NCBI GenBank assembly: GCA_020161215.1
Contig: JAIUOM010000012.1
Coordinates: 1 to 53,237 of the forward strand
DNA length: 53,237 bases
DNA from: Pseudomonadota bacterium
Lineage (GTDB): Bacteria > Pseudomonadota > Gammaproteobacteria > Burkholderiales > Burkholderiaceae_C
Reading direction: 5' to 3'
Below, piece after piece: positions 25,038-35,905 of this stretch. Below the pieces are notes generated by a model. The model was not told where the DNA came from and did not search any database. It saw only the letters and a program-made list of their open reading frames with translations. Positions within the stretch are counted from its first letter, which is position 1. Every line of letters starts with the position of its first letter. A program made the translations under genes and the position numbers.

Positions 25038-26510
25038 TCAACCCACCTGGGCAAAGTCGATGAAGCCGCGTTCGACCTGCGTGGCCAGCAGCTTGGCACG
25101 CACCTTGTCGCCCACCTGCACCTTGCCGCGCGGCTGCAGCTTGCCTTCGGCCGGCGGGTTGAAGATGCGCACCCAGGTGCTGCCCTTGGACTGGCCGGTG
25201 ACCACGCCGTCGAACACCTGGCCGACGCGTGCTTCCAGCAGCATGGCGGCTTCCGACTTGCGCATCTGCCGCTCGACCTTGTTGGCCGCGTCTTCCTGGC
25301 GGGTGCAGTGCTCGGCCAGGGCCTGCAACTGCTCGACCGGGTAGGGTGAGCGGGCGCCGGACAGCGCGGCTTTCAGCAGCCGGCCGGTGATCAGGTCCGG
25401 GTAGCGGCGGTTCGGCGCGGTGGAGTGCGAGTAGTCGCGCACCGCCAGGCCGAAGTGGCCCAGGCGCGGACCGCCCGGGTACTCGACCACGTACTCGCCG
25501 CGCCCCATCAGCTTGACGATGACCAGCGACAGGTCGGGAAAACGCAGCGGATCGCGTCGGCGCTGGCGCGCCAGAAACTGCTCCAGCGCCGCCGAATCGG
25601 GATCGGTCGGCAGGCTGTCGCCGTATTCGGCGGCCACCTGCGCGATGCGCGCCCAGCGCTCGGGCGAGCGCACCACGCGGCGGATGGCGGGGCGCTTCTT
25701 GGCGGCCAGAAAGCGCGCCGTCACGCCGTTGGTGGCGACCATGAACTCCTCGATGATCTGGCGCGCGCGGTTCTGCTCCTGCTGGCGGATGTCCACCACC
25801 TTGTCGCCGTCGAACAAGGCCTTGGGCTGAAAGGTCTGGAATTCCAGCGCGCCTTGCTCGCGCCGGTTGGCGCGCAACTGCTGCGCCACGCTGTCCTGGG
25901 TGCGCAACTGCTGCGCCATGCCGGCGTAGGCGGCGGCCGCGGCCGGCAACGGGCCATCGCCGGTCAGCCAGGCCGACACGGCGTCGTAGGCCAGCTGGGC
26001 CTGGTTGTGTACCCGGGCGCGCCCGATGCGGCTGCTGGCCAGCGTGCCATCGGCCTGGAACACCATCTCGGTCACCATCGCCACCCGCGTCTGGCCGGGG
26101 TTCAGCGAGCTGAGGTCGGTGGAGAGCTTCTCGGGCAGCATCGGGAAGATGCGCGCCGAGGTGTAGACGCTGGTGGTGTTGATCTGGGCGTGGCGGTCGA
26201 TCGGCGTGTCGGGCGCCACCAGGGCGTCCACGTCGGCGATGGCGACCAGGATTTTCACCGCGCCGCCGGCCAGCGGCTCGCAGGCTGTCAGCTGGTCCAG
26301 GTCGCGCGAATCGTCGTTGTCGATCGAGCACCAGGGCAGGGCCGTCAGGTCGGCGATGTCGGCGCCGCTGTCCTGGCTGGGCCCGGTGATGTCGTCCAGC
26401 TGGTGCCGCACGGCGCTGGAAAAGCGCGGCTCCAGCCCGCGCTCGCGCATGGCGATTTCGGCCAGCTCGGCCAACTCCTGTTTCTGGTGGGGGTGCAGCT
26501 GGGTGTTCAT
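25038..26510 (-). CDS. RNB domain 3'-5' exoribonuclease (RNase II/R family)
   Basis: A 490-residue ribonuclease with a full RNB catalytic domain. The metal-binding aspartates lie in SIDNDDSRDLDQL (about 62-74). ADVDALVAPDTPID, TSARIFPMLPEKLSTDLSSL and DYSHSTAPNRRYPDLI match the family's nucleotide and arginine positions. A C-terminal S1-like segment (about 425-490) follows, but the N-terminal cold-shock domains of RNase R are absent, so it is shorter than RNase R (about 800) or RNase II (about 640). It hydrolyses RNA from the 3' end; substrate preference is unknown. It is divergent from the molybdenum hydroxylase genes. Confidence 0.92.
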   Translation of the reverse strand: MNTQLHPHQKQELAELAEIAMRERGLEPRFSSAVRHQLDDITGPSQDSGADIADLTALPWCSIDNDDSRDLDQLTACEPLAGGAVKILVAIADVDALVAPDTPIDRHAQINTTSVYTSARIFPMLPEKLSTDLSSLNPGQTRVAMVTEMVFQADGTLASSRIGRARVHNQAQLAYDAVSAWLTGDGPLPAAAAAYAGMAQQLRTQDSVAQQLRANRREQGALEFQTFQPKALFDGDKVVDIRQQEQNRARQIIEEFMVATNGVTARFLAAKKRPAIRRVVRSPERWARIAQVAAEYGDSLPTDPDSAALEQFLARQRRRDPLRFPDLSLVIVKLMGRGEYVVEYPGGPRLGHFGLAVRDYSHSTAPNRRYPDLITGRLLKAALSGARSPYPVEQLQALAEHCTRQEDAANKVERQMRKSEAAMLLEARVGQVFDGVVTGQSKGSTWVRIFNPPAEGKLQPRGKVQVGDKVRAKLLATQVERGFIDFAQVG

Positions 26511-26671
26511 GGTGGGCCGGAGACGAGGGACGGGCCATCATAGTGAATCGCCGGGCGGGCGCGGTCCACAATTTTTCCCGTCGTTTGGGTCGGCATTAAA
26601 CGGCGGTTACATCTGAAGTCGGGGGCTTGTGGCAAGGTGAAGCGCCGTATTGCCTTGATCGGAGATCGTGC

Positions 26672-27145
26672 ATGGTCCGCTTCACCCTGAACCAACAGAC
26701 GCAGGACGTGCAGTCCGCGCCAGAGACCCCGCTGCTGTGGGTGCTGCGCGACGAGCTGGGCCTGACCGGCACCAAGTTCGGCTGCGGCATGGCCCTGTGC
26801 GGCGCCTGCACCGTGTACCTGGACGGTGAGGCCGTGCGCGCCTGCACCACACCGCTGTCGGCCGTGAGCGGCAAGGCGGTGACCACGGTGGAAGCGCTGG
26901 AGAACGACCGCGTCGGCCGCGCCGTGCAGCAGGCCTGGGTCGAGACCAGCGTGGCGCAATGCGGCTATTGCCAGGCCGGGCAGATCATGTCGGCGGTGGC
27001 GCTGCTGAAAGCCACGCCCAAGCCCACCGACGAGCAGATCGACGAGGGCATGTCCGGCAACATCTGCCGCTGCGGCACCTATGTGCGCATTCGGGAAGCG
27101 GTCAAGCTGGCGTCTGGTCGTCTGGCAGGAGGGGCACGGTCATGA
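26672..27145 (+). CDS. (2Fe-2S)-binding small subunit of a xanthine dehydrogenase-family enzyme
   Basis: A 157-residue iron-sulfur subunit. The plant-type cluster ligands are Cys38, Cys43, Cys46 and Cys58 ([13 protein letters not shown]). The second cluster in the helical domain is held by Cys97 and Cys100 (QCGYCQAGQ) and Cys132 and Cys134 (NICRCGTY). It passes electrons from the molybdenum cofactor of the large subunit to an external acceptor. GGAG before ATG 26672 sets the start. The next gene starts four bases before its end (ATGA overlap), so the subunits are co-translated. The layout matches isoquinoline 1-oxidoreductase IorAB. No FAD subunit or cytochrome is adjacent. Confidence 0.93.
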   Translation: MVRFTLNQQTQDVQSAPETPLLWVLRDELGLTGTKFGCGMALCGACTVYLDGEAVRACTTPLSAVSGKAVTTVEALENDRVGRAVQQAWVETSVAQCGYCQAGQIMSAVALLKATPKPTDEQIDEGMSGNICRCGTYVRIREAVKLASGRLAGGARS

Positions 27146-29439
27146 ACACCCGCGATAAATTCAGCGAACTTTCTGGCGTGCAGCGCCGCCACTTTCTGCA
27201 AGCAACGGCCGGCGGCCTGAGCCTGGCGGTGGGCCTGGGCGGCGAGGTCTGGGCCCAGGGCGTGGTCAAAAAATACGGCGCCGACTCGATGCCCGGCGGC
27301 ACGGTCGACAACCCGCTGGTCTTTGTGTCGATCGCGCCCGACGGTCTGGTCACCATCCTGGCGCACCGCGCCGAAATGGGCACCGGCGTGCGCACCAGCC
27401 TGCCCATGGTGGTGGCCGACGAGATGGAGGCGCGCTGGGACCGTGTCAAGGTGGTGCAGGCCGACTCCGACGAAGCGCGCTTTGGCAACCAGAACGTCGA
27501 TGGCTCGCGCAGCGTGCGCCACTTCTTTGTGCCCATGCGCCGCGTCGGCGCTGCCGCACGCCAGATGCTGGAGGCCGCTGCCGCCGCGCGCTGGGGCGTG
27601 CCGGTGGGCCAGGTGCGGGCCATGCAGCACGAGGTGCTGCACACGCCCAGCGGCCGCCGTCTGGGCTATGGCGAGCTGGCGGCCGAGGCGGCCAAGCAGC
27701 CCGTGCCCAAGGGCGAGGCGCTCAAGCTCAAGTCGCCCAAGGACTTTCGCTACATCGGCAAGGGCCAGGTGCGCGTGGTTGACCTGCAGGACATCGGCCG
27801 CGGCAAGGCGCTGTACGGCATCGACGCGCGCCAGCCCGACATGGTGTTTGCCGTGGTGGCGCGCGCGCCGGTGGTGGGCGCCAAGGTGCGCACGGTCACG
27901 GGGCGTGAGAAGGCGCTGGCCGTGCCCGGGGTTCTGAAGCTGGTCGACATCCCCGCCTACAGCGGCGCGCCGGTCTTTCAGCCGCTGGGCGGCGTGGCCG
28001 TGGTGGCACGCAACACCTGGGCCGCCATGCAGGGCCGCGCGGCGCTGCAGATTGAGTGGGACGACGGCCCCAACGGCAGCTACGACTCGGTGCAGTACCG
28101 CAAGACCCTGGAGGCCGCCGCGCGCGCGCCGGGCAAGATGCTGCGCAACGACGGCGACGCACTGGACGCCTGGAAGGGCGCGCCCGAGGGGCGCCGCGTG
28201 CAGGCCGAGTACTACATCCCGCACCTGGCCCATGCTTCCATGGAGCCCCCCAGCGCCACGGCACGGGTCAGCGCGGACAAGGCCGAGATCTGGACCTCGG
28301 TGCAAAACCCACATGCGGCGCGCGACGGCGCGGCCAAGGCCCTGGGCCTGAAGCTGGAGCAGGTGACACTGCACAACCTGCTGCTGGGCGGCGCCTTTGG
28401 CCGCAAGTCCAAGCCCGACTACGTGACCGAGGCCGTGCTGGTCGCCAAGACCATGGAGGGCAGGCCGGTCAAGCTGACCTGGACGCGCGAGGACGACATC
28501 CACGCCGACTACCTGCACACCGTCTCGGTCGAGCACCTGGAGGCCGTGCTGGGCGCCGACGGCATGCCCCAGTCGTGGCTGCACCGCACGGTGGCGCCGA
28601 CCATCAGCTCGCTGTTTCAGCAGGGCGCGATGGGCGAAGGCCCGTCCGAGGTCGGCATGACGGCCATCAACGTGCCTTTTGTCATACCGAACGTGCGCAT
28701 CGAAACCGGCGACGTGCCTGCGCACACGCGCATTGGCTGGTTCCGCTCGGTGTTCAACATCCCGCACGCCTTTGCCGTGCAGTGCTTTGTGGCCGAGCTG
28801 GCCAAGGCCGCGGGCCGCGACCACAAGGAGTACCTCCTGGCCCTGATCGGCCCGCCGCGCAAGATCAACCCCACGACGCTGGGCGACAGCTGGAACTACA
28901 CCGAATCGCCCGAGCGCTACCCCATCGACACCGGGCGCATGCGCGACGTGGTGGAGGCCGCTGCGCGCGGTGCCCGCTGGGGCCGTAAGCTGCCCAAGGG
29001 GCACGGCCTGGGGCTGGCCTTTGCCTACAGCTTCATGAGCTACACCGCGACGGTGGTCGAGGTGGCGGTCAACGACAAGGGCGAGGTCCATGTGGTGGCC
29101 GTGGACATGGCGCTCGACTGCGGCCCGCAGGTCAACCCCGAGCGCATCCGCGCCCAGATGCAGGGCGGCGCCATCATGGGTTTGTCGCTGGCGCTGATGA
29201 GCGAAATCACGTTCGAGAAAGGCCGCGTGCAACAAGGCAACTTCAACGACTACGTGGTGATGCGCCACTACGAGGCGCCGCGCACCATCCGCACCCACCT
29301 GGTGAACGACAACATCGACGTGCCGCCCGGCGGCGTGGGCGAGCCGCCCGTGCCCCCGGTGGCGCCGGCGCTGGCCAACGCCATCTTCGCGGCCACCGGC
29401 AAGCGGATGCGCGATCTGCCGATTCGTCAGGTGGTTTGA
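27142..29439 (+). CDS. molybdopterin-binding large subunit, isoquinoline 1-oxidoreductase (IorB)-like
   Basis: A 765-residue molybdenum hydroxylase subunit. The N terminus carries a Tat-type twin arginine ([20 protein letters not shown]), which implies export as a folded cofactor-loaded enzyme with its small subunit. Cofactor-binding regions include [16 protein letters not shown] and [15 protein letters not shown]. The catalytic base is Glu734 in [10 protein letters not shown]. Such enzymes hydroxylate N-heterocycles or oxidise aldehydes, using periplasmic acceptors; the substrate is not predictable. The genes converge on modB and modA, which is functionally fitting. A Moco-insertion chaperone (XdhC) is not in the window. 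Confidence 0.92.
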   Translation: MNTRDKFSELSGVQRRHFLQATAGGLSLAVGLGGEVWAQGVVKKYGADSMPGGTVDNPLVFVSIAPDGLVTILAHRAEMGTGVRTSLPMVVADEMEARWDRVKVVQADSDEARFGNQNVDGSRSVRHFFVPMRRVGAAARQMLEAAAAARWGVPVGQVRAMQHEVLHTPSGRRLGYGELAAEAAKQPVPKGEALKLKSPKDFRYIGKGQVRVVDLQDIGRGKALYGIDARQPDMVFAVVARAPVVGAKVRTVTGREKALAVPGVLKLVDIPAYSGAPVFQPLGGVAVVARNTWAAMQGRAALQIEWDDGPNGSYDSVQYRKTLEAAARAPGKMLRNDGDALDAWKGAPEGRRVQAEYYIPHLAHASMEPPSATARVSADKAEIWTSVQNPHAARDGAAKALGLKLEQVTLHNLLLGGAFGRKSKPDYVTEAVLVAKTMEGRPVKLTWTREDDIHADYLHTVSVEHLEAVLGADGMPQSWLHRTVAPTISSLFQQGAMGEGPSEVGMTAINVPFVIPNVRIETGDVPAHTRIGWFRSVFNIPHAFAVQCFVAELAKAAGRDHKEYLLALIGPPRKINPTTLGDSWNYTESPERYPIDTGRMRDVVEAAARGARWGRKLPKGHGLGLAFAYSFMSYTATVVEVAVNDKGEVHVVAVDMALDCGPQVNPERIRAQMQGGAIMGLSLALMSEITFEKGRVQQGNFNDYVVMRHYEAPRTIRTHLVNDNIDVPPGGVGEPPVPPVAPALANAIFAATGKRMRDLPIRQVV

Positions 29440-29504
29440 GGGGAAAACACCGCTTAGTCCGGCGTGGAATATGCCAGAGCAGCTATCAAATCAAGAGTGA
29501 TTTG
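29440..29504 (+). repeat. dispersed repeat, copy 4
   Basis: TCCGGCGT, 14 bases, then CAGCTAT, followed by CAAATCAAGAG. It lies between the convergent stops of the molybdenum hydroxylase and modB. Confidence 0.8.
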
Positions 29505-29532
29505 ACTGGCCGCCGAGGCGGTCGGGCCGGTG

Positions 29533-30219
29533 TCAGGCCTGGCGCCGGGGTTTTTGTGTCGCGTGCAGCGCCAGCAGCACGGCGAAGCTGAACAGCAGCA
29601 TGCCGCCGGCCAGCCAGTGCGCCTGGGTGTATTCCAGGGCCTCGACGTGGTCGTAGATCTGCACCGAGATCACGCGCGTGGCGCCGGGGATGTTGCCGCC
29701 GATCATCAGCACCACGCCAAACTCGCCCAGCGTGTGGGCAAAGCCCATCACCGCGCCGGTCAGGTAGCCCGGCCGCGCCAGCGGCAAGGCCACGTGCCAG
29801 AAGGCGTCCAGCGGGCCGGCGCGCAGGGTGGCGGCGGCTTCCAGCGGGCGCTGGCCAATGCCCTCGAAGGCGTTGATGAGCGGCTGCACCACGAAGGGCA
29901 GCGAATAGATGACCGAGCCGATCAGCAGCCCCCAGAAGGTAAAGGCCAGCGTGCCCCAGCCCAGTGCCTGCGTGACCCGCCCAAGCGGGCCGTTCGGCCC
30001 CATGGCCACCAGCAGGTAAAAGCCCAGCACCGAGGGCGGCAGCACCAGTGGCAGCGCCACCACGGCGCGCACCGGCACGCGCAGCCAGTTCCAGCGCGGC
30101 GAGTGCCCGCGCGCGAGCCACCAGGCCAGCGGCGTGCCCAGCGCCAGCAGCAGCAGGGTGGAGCACACCGCCAGCTCGATGGACAGGCGGACGGCGGCAA
30201 GGCTGGTGGTGTCAAGCAT
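29533..30219 (-). CDS. modB: molybdate ABC transporter permease ModB
   Basis: A 228-residue inner-membrane permease with about five transmembrane helices. ATP-binding-protein contact loop: [20 protein letters not shown] (the EAA motif). Other marks are [20 protein letters not shown] and [19 protein letters not shown], both close to ModB of known systems. It follows modA by about 100 bp, which contains repeat copy 5. The ATPase gene modC, usually next, is absent; the next gene downstream is the convergent molybdenum hydroxylase. Confidence 0.95.
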   Translation of the reverse strand: MLDTTSLAAVRLSIELAVCSTLLLLALGTPLAWWLARGHSPRWNWLRVPVRAVVALPLVLPPSVLGFYLLVAMGPNGPLGRVTQALGWGTLAFTFWGLLIGSVIYSLPFVVQPLINAFEGIGQRPLEAAATLRAGPLDAFWHVALPLARPGYLTGAVMGFAHTLGEFGVVLMIGGNIPGATRVISVQIYDHVEALEYTQAHWLAGGMLLFSFAVLLALHATQKPRRQA

Positions 30220-30239
30220 GGGCGGCCGGGGGGCGGTAT

Positions 30240-30310
30240 TTTGCTATTCCGATGATAGCTGCTCAGGCAATATCGGCGCCGGCCTATGGCAAAAAATGCT
30301 TGAATTTCTC
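30240..30310 (-). repeat. dispersed repeat, copy 5, between modA and modB
   Basis: On the minus strand: GCCGGCGC, 14 bases, then CAGCTAT, with left arm TTTTTTGCC. It sits within the modA-modB transcript, where it could form structure or act as a processing site. Confidence 0.8.
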
Positions 30311-30321
30311 TGGGAGCGGAC

Positions 30322-32353
<2,032 letters not shown>

Positions 32354-32384
32354 GGGGCGGTCTCGGAGGGGAGGGGCGAGTTTT

Positions 32385-32409
32385 TCGCTATTCATGAATA
32401 GAATAGCGA
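32385..32409. promoter_or_regulatory. ModE-type operator in the divergent promoter of the MbnH-like gene and the lipoprotein-modE pair
   Basis: TCGCTATTC (32385-32393), 7 bases, GAATAGCGA (32401-32409): a perfect 9-bp inverted repeat. It lies 31 bp from the MbnH-like start and 41 bp from the lipoprotein start, a position that could repress both. The arms match the modA site. Confidence 0.75.
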
Positions 32410-32450
32410 TTTTCACCGATCCCCCAACCCACCCCCACACCGAGGTGCAC

Positions 32451-33404
32451 ATGAGCTCCGTTGAATCCTTGTCTCTCTTGCGCCAGGGCCTTTGGTCGCG
32501 TGCACGGCGCGTGCTGCTGACCGGCGCCACCCTGGCGCTGCTGAGCCTGACGGCCTGTGGCGGCGACGGCGACAGCGTGGACCGCGGCCCGAGCACGTTG
32601 GCGGTGGCCGGCGCCTCGCTGAATGGCCTGTACTGGGACGCCGGTCAGTCCAAGCTGTACCTGACCGACGACAAAAGCAACGCGATCCGCGTCTGGGACG
32701 GCGACAAGGGCTTCGCGCAGACGATGGCCTTGCCCGCGCCGCCGGCCAGCGGCGCCACGCTGGGGCAGATCACGGGCGACTCGAAAGGCGTGCTGTACAC
32801 CACGCGTTTTGGTTTTGGCACCGATGGGGCCGTGGTGGCCGTGCCGGGCGCCACCGCCAGCGCCAACCTGGGCGGGCTGGACGCCACGCGCCGCCGCATC
32901 GCCATCACCACCGCCTCCGATGGCGCGCTGATCGACAGCTGGTTCATCAAGGGCGGCAGCGGGGCCATCAGCCAGCTCAGCGTGAGCGGCGCGCAGGCCA
33001 GCGAGCAAGAGCTGGTGACCGGCCTGGGCAAGCCGGTGGGCGTGGCCGTGGTCGGCGACCGGCTGTTCGTGAACGACCAGAACAGCGGCAACGTGCTGCT
33101 GTTCTCGCTGGGCGCCGCGCGCGCCAAGCCGGCCACGCTGGCCGACGGGCAGGTGCTGGCCACCTTCACCACGCTGGACGGCATTGACCTGATGACGGCG
33201 TCCCGCGACGGCACCTTGTTCTTTGGCGGCAGCGGCGGCCGGCTGTTTGCGGTCAACCCGAAAGGGGAGGTCAGGGTGCTGGCCAGCGGCTGGCCCAAGA
33301 TCCGCGGCGTGGCCTACGACGACGCGCACGGCCGTTTGTTCGTCGCCGTCGCGGCCGCCGATGCCAGCAGCGCGCCCACGGTCCGCATCGTCCCGATCGA
33401 TTGA
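32451..33404 (+). CDS. putative beta-propeller (NHL/SMP-30-like) lipoprotein
   Basis: A 317-residue predicted lipoprotein with lipobox SLTAC (Cys36). The rest is repetitive beta structure: units such as GLYWDAGQSKLYLTDDKSNA, LFVNDQNSGNVLLFSL, GTLFFGGSGGRLFAVNPKGE and IRGVAYDDAHGRLFVAVAAA, which look like propeller blades of the NHL or SMP-30 type. I do not know its function. It is divergent from the MbnH-like gene and lies 40 bp upstream of modE on the same strand, so it is probably co-transcribed with modE and controlled by the palindrome. It may bind or present a substrate at the outer membrane. Confidence 0.75.
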   Translation: MSSVESLSLLRQGLWSRARRVLLTGATLALLSLTACGGDGDSVDRGPSTLAVAGASLNGLYWDAGQSKLYLTDDKSNAIRVWDGDKGFAQTMALPAPPASGATLGQITGDSKGVLYTTRFGFGTDGAVVAVPGATASANLGGLDATRRRIAITTASDGALIDSWFIKGGSGAISQLSVSGAQASEQELVTGLGKPVGVAVVGDRLFVNDQNSGNVLLFSLGAARAKPATLADGQVLATFTTLDGIDLMTASRDGTLFFGGSGGRLFAVNPKGEVRVLASGWPKIRGVAYDDAHGRLFVAVAAADASSAPTVRIVPID

Positions 33405-33444
33405 GGACGCGGTGCACGGCTTTGTTGGCGTCACAATCGCCGAC

Positions 33445-34206
33445 ATGGTCAAGCAACTGTTGTCCGCGCGTTCGCTGGGCTACGCCCAGGCCGACAAGCG
33501 CATCCTGATCCTGCAGTTGGTGGGTGAGCACGGCTCGATCTCGCAGGCGGCGCGCGCGGCCGGCATCAGCTACAAGGCGGCCTGGCAGGCGATTCACACC
33601 CTCACCAACCTGGCCGGCGAGCCGCTGGTCGATTCCAGCGTCGGGGGCTCGGGCGGCGGTGGCGCGCGCCTGACCCCGGCGGGCGAGCATTTGCTGGCGG
33701 CGGCCGATCAGTTGCAACTGGCGCGCCGGGGCGTGCTGGCGCGTGTCAACGGCGCGGGCAGCCCGGCGCTGGCCGGCCCGCGCACCAGCATGCGCAACCA
33801 CCTGCCGTGCAAGGTGGCGCGGCTGGAAAGCGACGGCGCGCGCGACCCCATGGTGCGCGCCGTGCTCACGCCGCCAGGCGGCAGCGAGCTGGGCTCGTTG
33901 ATCACGCGGGAAAGCGCGGAGCTGCTGGGGCTGGCGCCTGGCCTGCCCGTGCTGGCCTTGTGCAAGGCCACGGCGGTGCGGGTGCAGGCCAAGGACGCCG
34001 CCGCGGCCGACGCCAGCGGCGTCAATCGCCTGTCTGGGGCGGTGCTGCGCGTGTCGCGCGGCGCGCAGCGCGACGAGGTGATCGTCACCCTGGCCGGCGA
34101 ACTGCAATTGGTCGGCTTCGCCGCCAAACCGAATCGGCTGCGTGCCGGCAGCCGCGCCGAGGCCTGGCTGGACGAAAGCGCGGTGGTGATCGCACTGGCT
34201 TCCTGA
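33445..34206 (+). CDS. modE: molybdate-responsive regulator ModE
   Basis: A 253-residue regulator, close to E. coli ModE (262). The N-terminal winged helix-turn-helix (ILQLVGEHGSISQAARAAGI, SYKAAWQAI, then GGGGARLTPAGEHLL) is followed by two Mop/TOBE domains (about 120-180 and 190-253) that bind molybdate (RTSMRNHLPCKVARL; GVNRLSGAVLRVSRG). It represses mod genes and adjusts molybdoenzyme genes when molybdate is plentiful. ATG 33445 is chosen; GTG 33412 is possible. Expression from the upstream palindrome would make it autoregulated. It converges on crcB. Confidence 0.94.
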   Translation: MVKQLLSARSLGYAQADKRILILQLVGEHGSISQAARAAGISYKAAWQAIHTLTNLAGEPLVDSSVGGSGGGGARLTPAGEHLLAAADQLQLARRGVLARVNGAGSPALAGPRTSMRNHLPCKVARLESDGARDPMVRAVLTPPGGSELGSLITRESAELLGLAPGLPVLALCKATAVRVQAKDAAAADASGVNRLSGAVLRVSRGAQRDEVIVTLAGELQLVGFAAKPNRLRAGSRAEAWLDESAVVIALAS

Positions 34207-34295
34207 GTCTGTACGTGCCTGGATGCCTGGCCCACGGGTCGAAGGACAGGGGGCTCAGACCGGTGGCGCGGTGGCCGCGCGCCACCTCGGGCAAC

Positions 34296-34366
34296 AGCAA
34301 TTTCTGGTATTTTTTGCCAAAGGCCGGTGTAAACAATAGCTTTGTCGCTATCTAAATAGTAGCTAC
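34296..34366 (+). repeat. dispersed repeat, copy 6
   Basis: GCCGGTGT, 14 bases, then TCGCTAT; left arm TTTTTTGCC as in copy 5; right end AAATAGTAGC as in copy 1. It lies between the convergent stops of modE and crcB and reaches the crcB stop. Confidence 0.75.
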
Positions 34367-34755
34367 CCGGCCACCCGAGCGCCCATCAGGTACAGCGCGG
34401 TGCGTATCCCGGCCACCGTGAGCAGCAGCGACCCGGCCAGGTGCAGGGCGGCGGTGGTGGCGGCGCGGGTGTAGTGCCCGGTCAGCAGCATCTGCACCAC
34501 TTCGGCGCTGAAGGAGGAAAAAGTGGTCAGCGCGCCCAGAAAGCCGGTGATCAGCAGCAGGCGCCAGACGGGATCGATCTGCGGGTGGTGCTGGAACGCG
34601 GCCACGGCCAGGCCCACCAGGTAGCCGCCGATCAGGTTGGCGGCCAGCGTGCCCCAGGGCAACCAGGCCTGCGCGTGGTTCAGCCACAAACCCAGCCGCC
34701 AGCGCAGCAGGGCGCCGACGCAGGCGCCCAGGCAGATGGCGAACACGGCGTGCAT
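34363..34755 (-). CDS. crcB: fluoride efflux channel CrcB/Fluc
   Basis: A 130-residue membrane protein with four transmembrane helices. Signature segments are GALLRWRLGLWL, PWGTLAANLIGGYLVGL (with the pore asparagine) and TGFLGALTTFSSFSAEV (the sodium-site and phenylalanine-box region). It works as an antiparallel dimer to let fluoride leave the cell. It starts 24 bp after rdgC on the same strand, so it is probably co-transcribed with rdgC and there is no room for a fluoride riboswitch. Confidence 0.95.
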   Translation of the reverse strand: MHAVFAICLGACVGALLRWRLGLWLNHAQAWLPWGTLAANLIGGYLVGLAVAAFQHHPQIDPVWRLLLITGFLGALTTFSSFSAEVVQMLLTGHYTRAATTAALHLAGSLLLTVAGIRTALYLMGARVAG

Positions 34756-34779
34756 GGCGCGTCAGGGCCTGGGCTGGGT

Positions 34780-35799
34780 TCAGAACGGTGGGTCGTCGGC
34801 GTCGGCGGTGGCCGCCGGCACGGGGGCTGGCGCCGGGGCGGATGTGGCCGTGGCCGGGGTGCCGGTGGCCGGCGCCTGGTCGGTGACGGCGCTGGCTTCC
34901 ACCTCGCCGCCCAGGGCGTCGATCAGGTCGGTGATCAGCGCGCTCAGCTCGCCGGTGGCCAGGGCCACGTCGGCATCGAAGCGGTCGTCGCCCTGGGCCT
35001 TGGCCTCGCCCTCGAACACGCCCTCCTGGAAGCCGATTTTCTTCAGCTGCAGGGTCTGGGTGAGCATGAAGCCGACGCGGCCCTGCCAGCCCAGCGCCAG
35101 CTTGGTGGGCAGCTTGCCTTCGGCCACGTGCTGGCGCACCTCGTCGGTGGCCAGGTCGTGGCGGGTGAACTTGACCACGGCCGGCTCGTCGCCGCTGCCC
35201 TTCAGTTCGCACTCGCGCTCGATGTGCAGGGTTTCGGGCAATTCGTCCGCCGATTCGGCGGCCAACCAGGCCGTCATGGCCACCTGGGGCGAGCGGGCGG
35301 TTTGCAGCAGGCCAATGGCAAAGCCCTTGCCGGCCACGCGCACCAGGCTGGTGATGACTTCGTCGGCCTTGCCTTGCGCGCCGGTGTCCAGCACCAGCCA
35401 GCGCTCGTGCGGGTTCAGCCACAGGGTGATCTCGGCGCGGCGCGGAAAAGCCTGCGGCAGCAGGGCCAACAGGGCGTCGTCGCGCAGATCGCGCACTTCC
35501 TTCTTGCCGGGCTTGCGGCCGGTGGTTTTTTCGATCTGGGCGATGGCCTCTTGCGTCTTGCGGCGCACGGCGTCGCCCGGCACGGGCTTGGTTTCAATGG
35601 CCAGGCGGGCGATCCATTGGCCATCCACCACCTCGACCAGCGCGCCATGCGCCTGGCCGCGCGGCGGCACCCAGCCGGTGGATTTTTGCTGGGTGGCGCC
35701 GCATTCGGCGAAGGGTTCGCGCGCCAGCGCTTCTTCCAGTTGCGCCGCCGAGGTGGGCCATTCGGGGCCGACCCGGTACAGCATCAGGTTCTTGAACAC
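34780..35799 (-). CDS. rdgC: recombination-associated protein RdgC
   Basis: A 339-residue DNA-binding protein that forms a ring around duplex DNA and limits RecA. Marks are VFKNLMLYRVGPEW at the start, GWVPPRG, KTGRKPGKKEVRDLRD-like sequence (TTGRKPGKKEVRDLRDD) and DVLATEEVRQHV-like (HDLATDEVRQHVAEGK). GTG 35799 is chosen because GAGAAG precedes it and the family starts with (M/V)FKN; an ATG 11 codons earlier is unsupported. The tail of about 30 residues (Ala, Pro, Thr-rich) is longer than in most RdgC proteins. Confidence 0.93.
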   Translation of the reverse strand: MFKNLMLYRVGPEWPTSAAQLEEALAREPFAECGATQQKSTGWVPPRGQAHGALVEVVDGQWIARLAIETKPVPGDAVRRKTQEAIAQIEKTTGRKPGKKEVRDLRDDALLALLPQAFPRRAEITLWLNPHERWLVLDTGAQGKADEVITSLVRVAGKGFAIGLLQTARSPQVAMTAWLAAESADELPETLHIERECELKGSGDEPAVVKFTRHDLATDEVRQHVAEGKLPTKLALGWQGRVGFMLTQTLQLKKIGFQEGVFEGEAKAQGDDRFDADVALATGELSALITDLIDALGGEVEASAVTDQAPATGTPATATSAPAPAPVPAATADADDPPF

Positions 35800-35905
35800 G
35801 ACTTCTCTTTCAAAAGTGACGGCCCGCGGCAAGGGCGGGCCAAACCCTGATGATAGAACGCGGCGTTGCGGGACCGTTGAACGCGGTCGGCGGTCGCCTC
35901 CAGGG

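Noticed and set aside
27079-29298. Long minus-strand frame opposite the molybdenum hydroxylase large subunit
   Set aside because: Artefact of third-position GC in the real gene.
30241-30260. Third ModE site between modA and modB (TTGCTATTC)
   Set aside because: Only one arm is present; the bases belong to the dispersed repeat (copy 5).
34756-34779. Fluoride riboswitch ahead of crcB
   Set aside because: Only 24 bases separate crcB from rdgC, too short for the aptamer.
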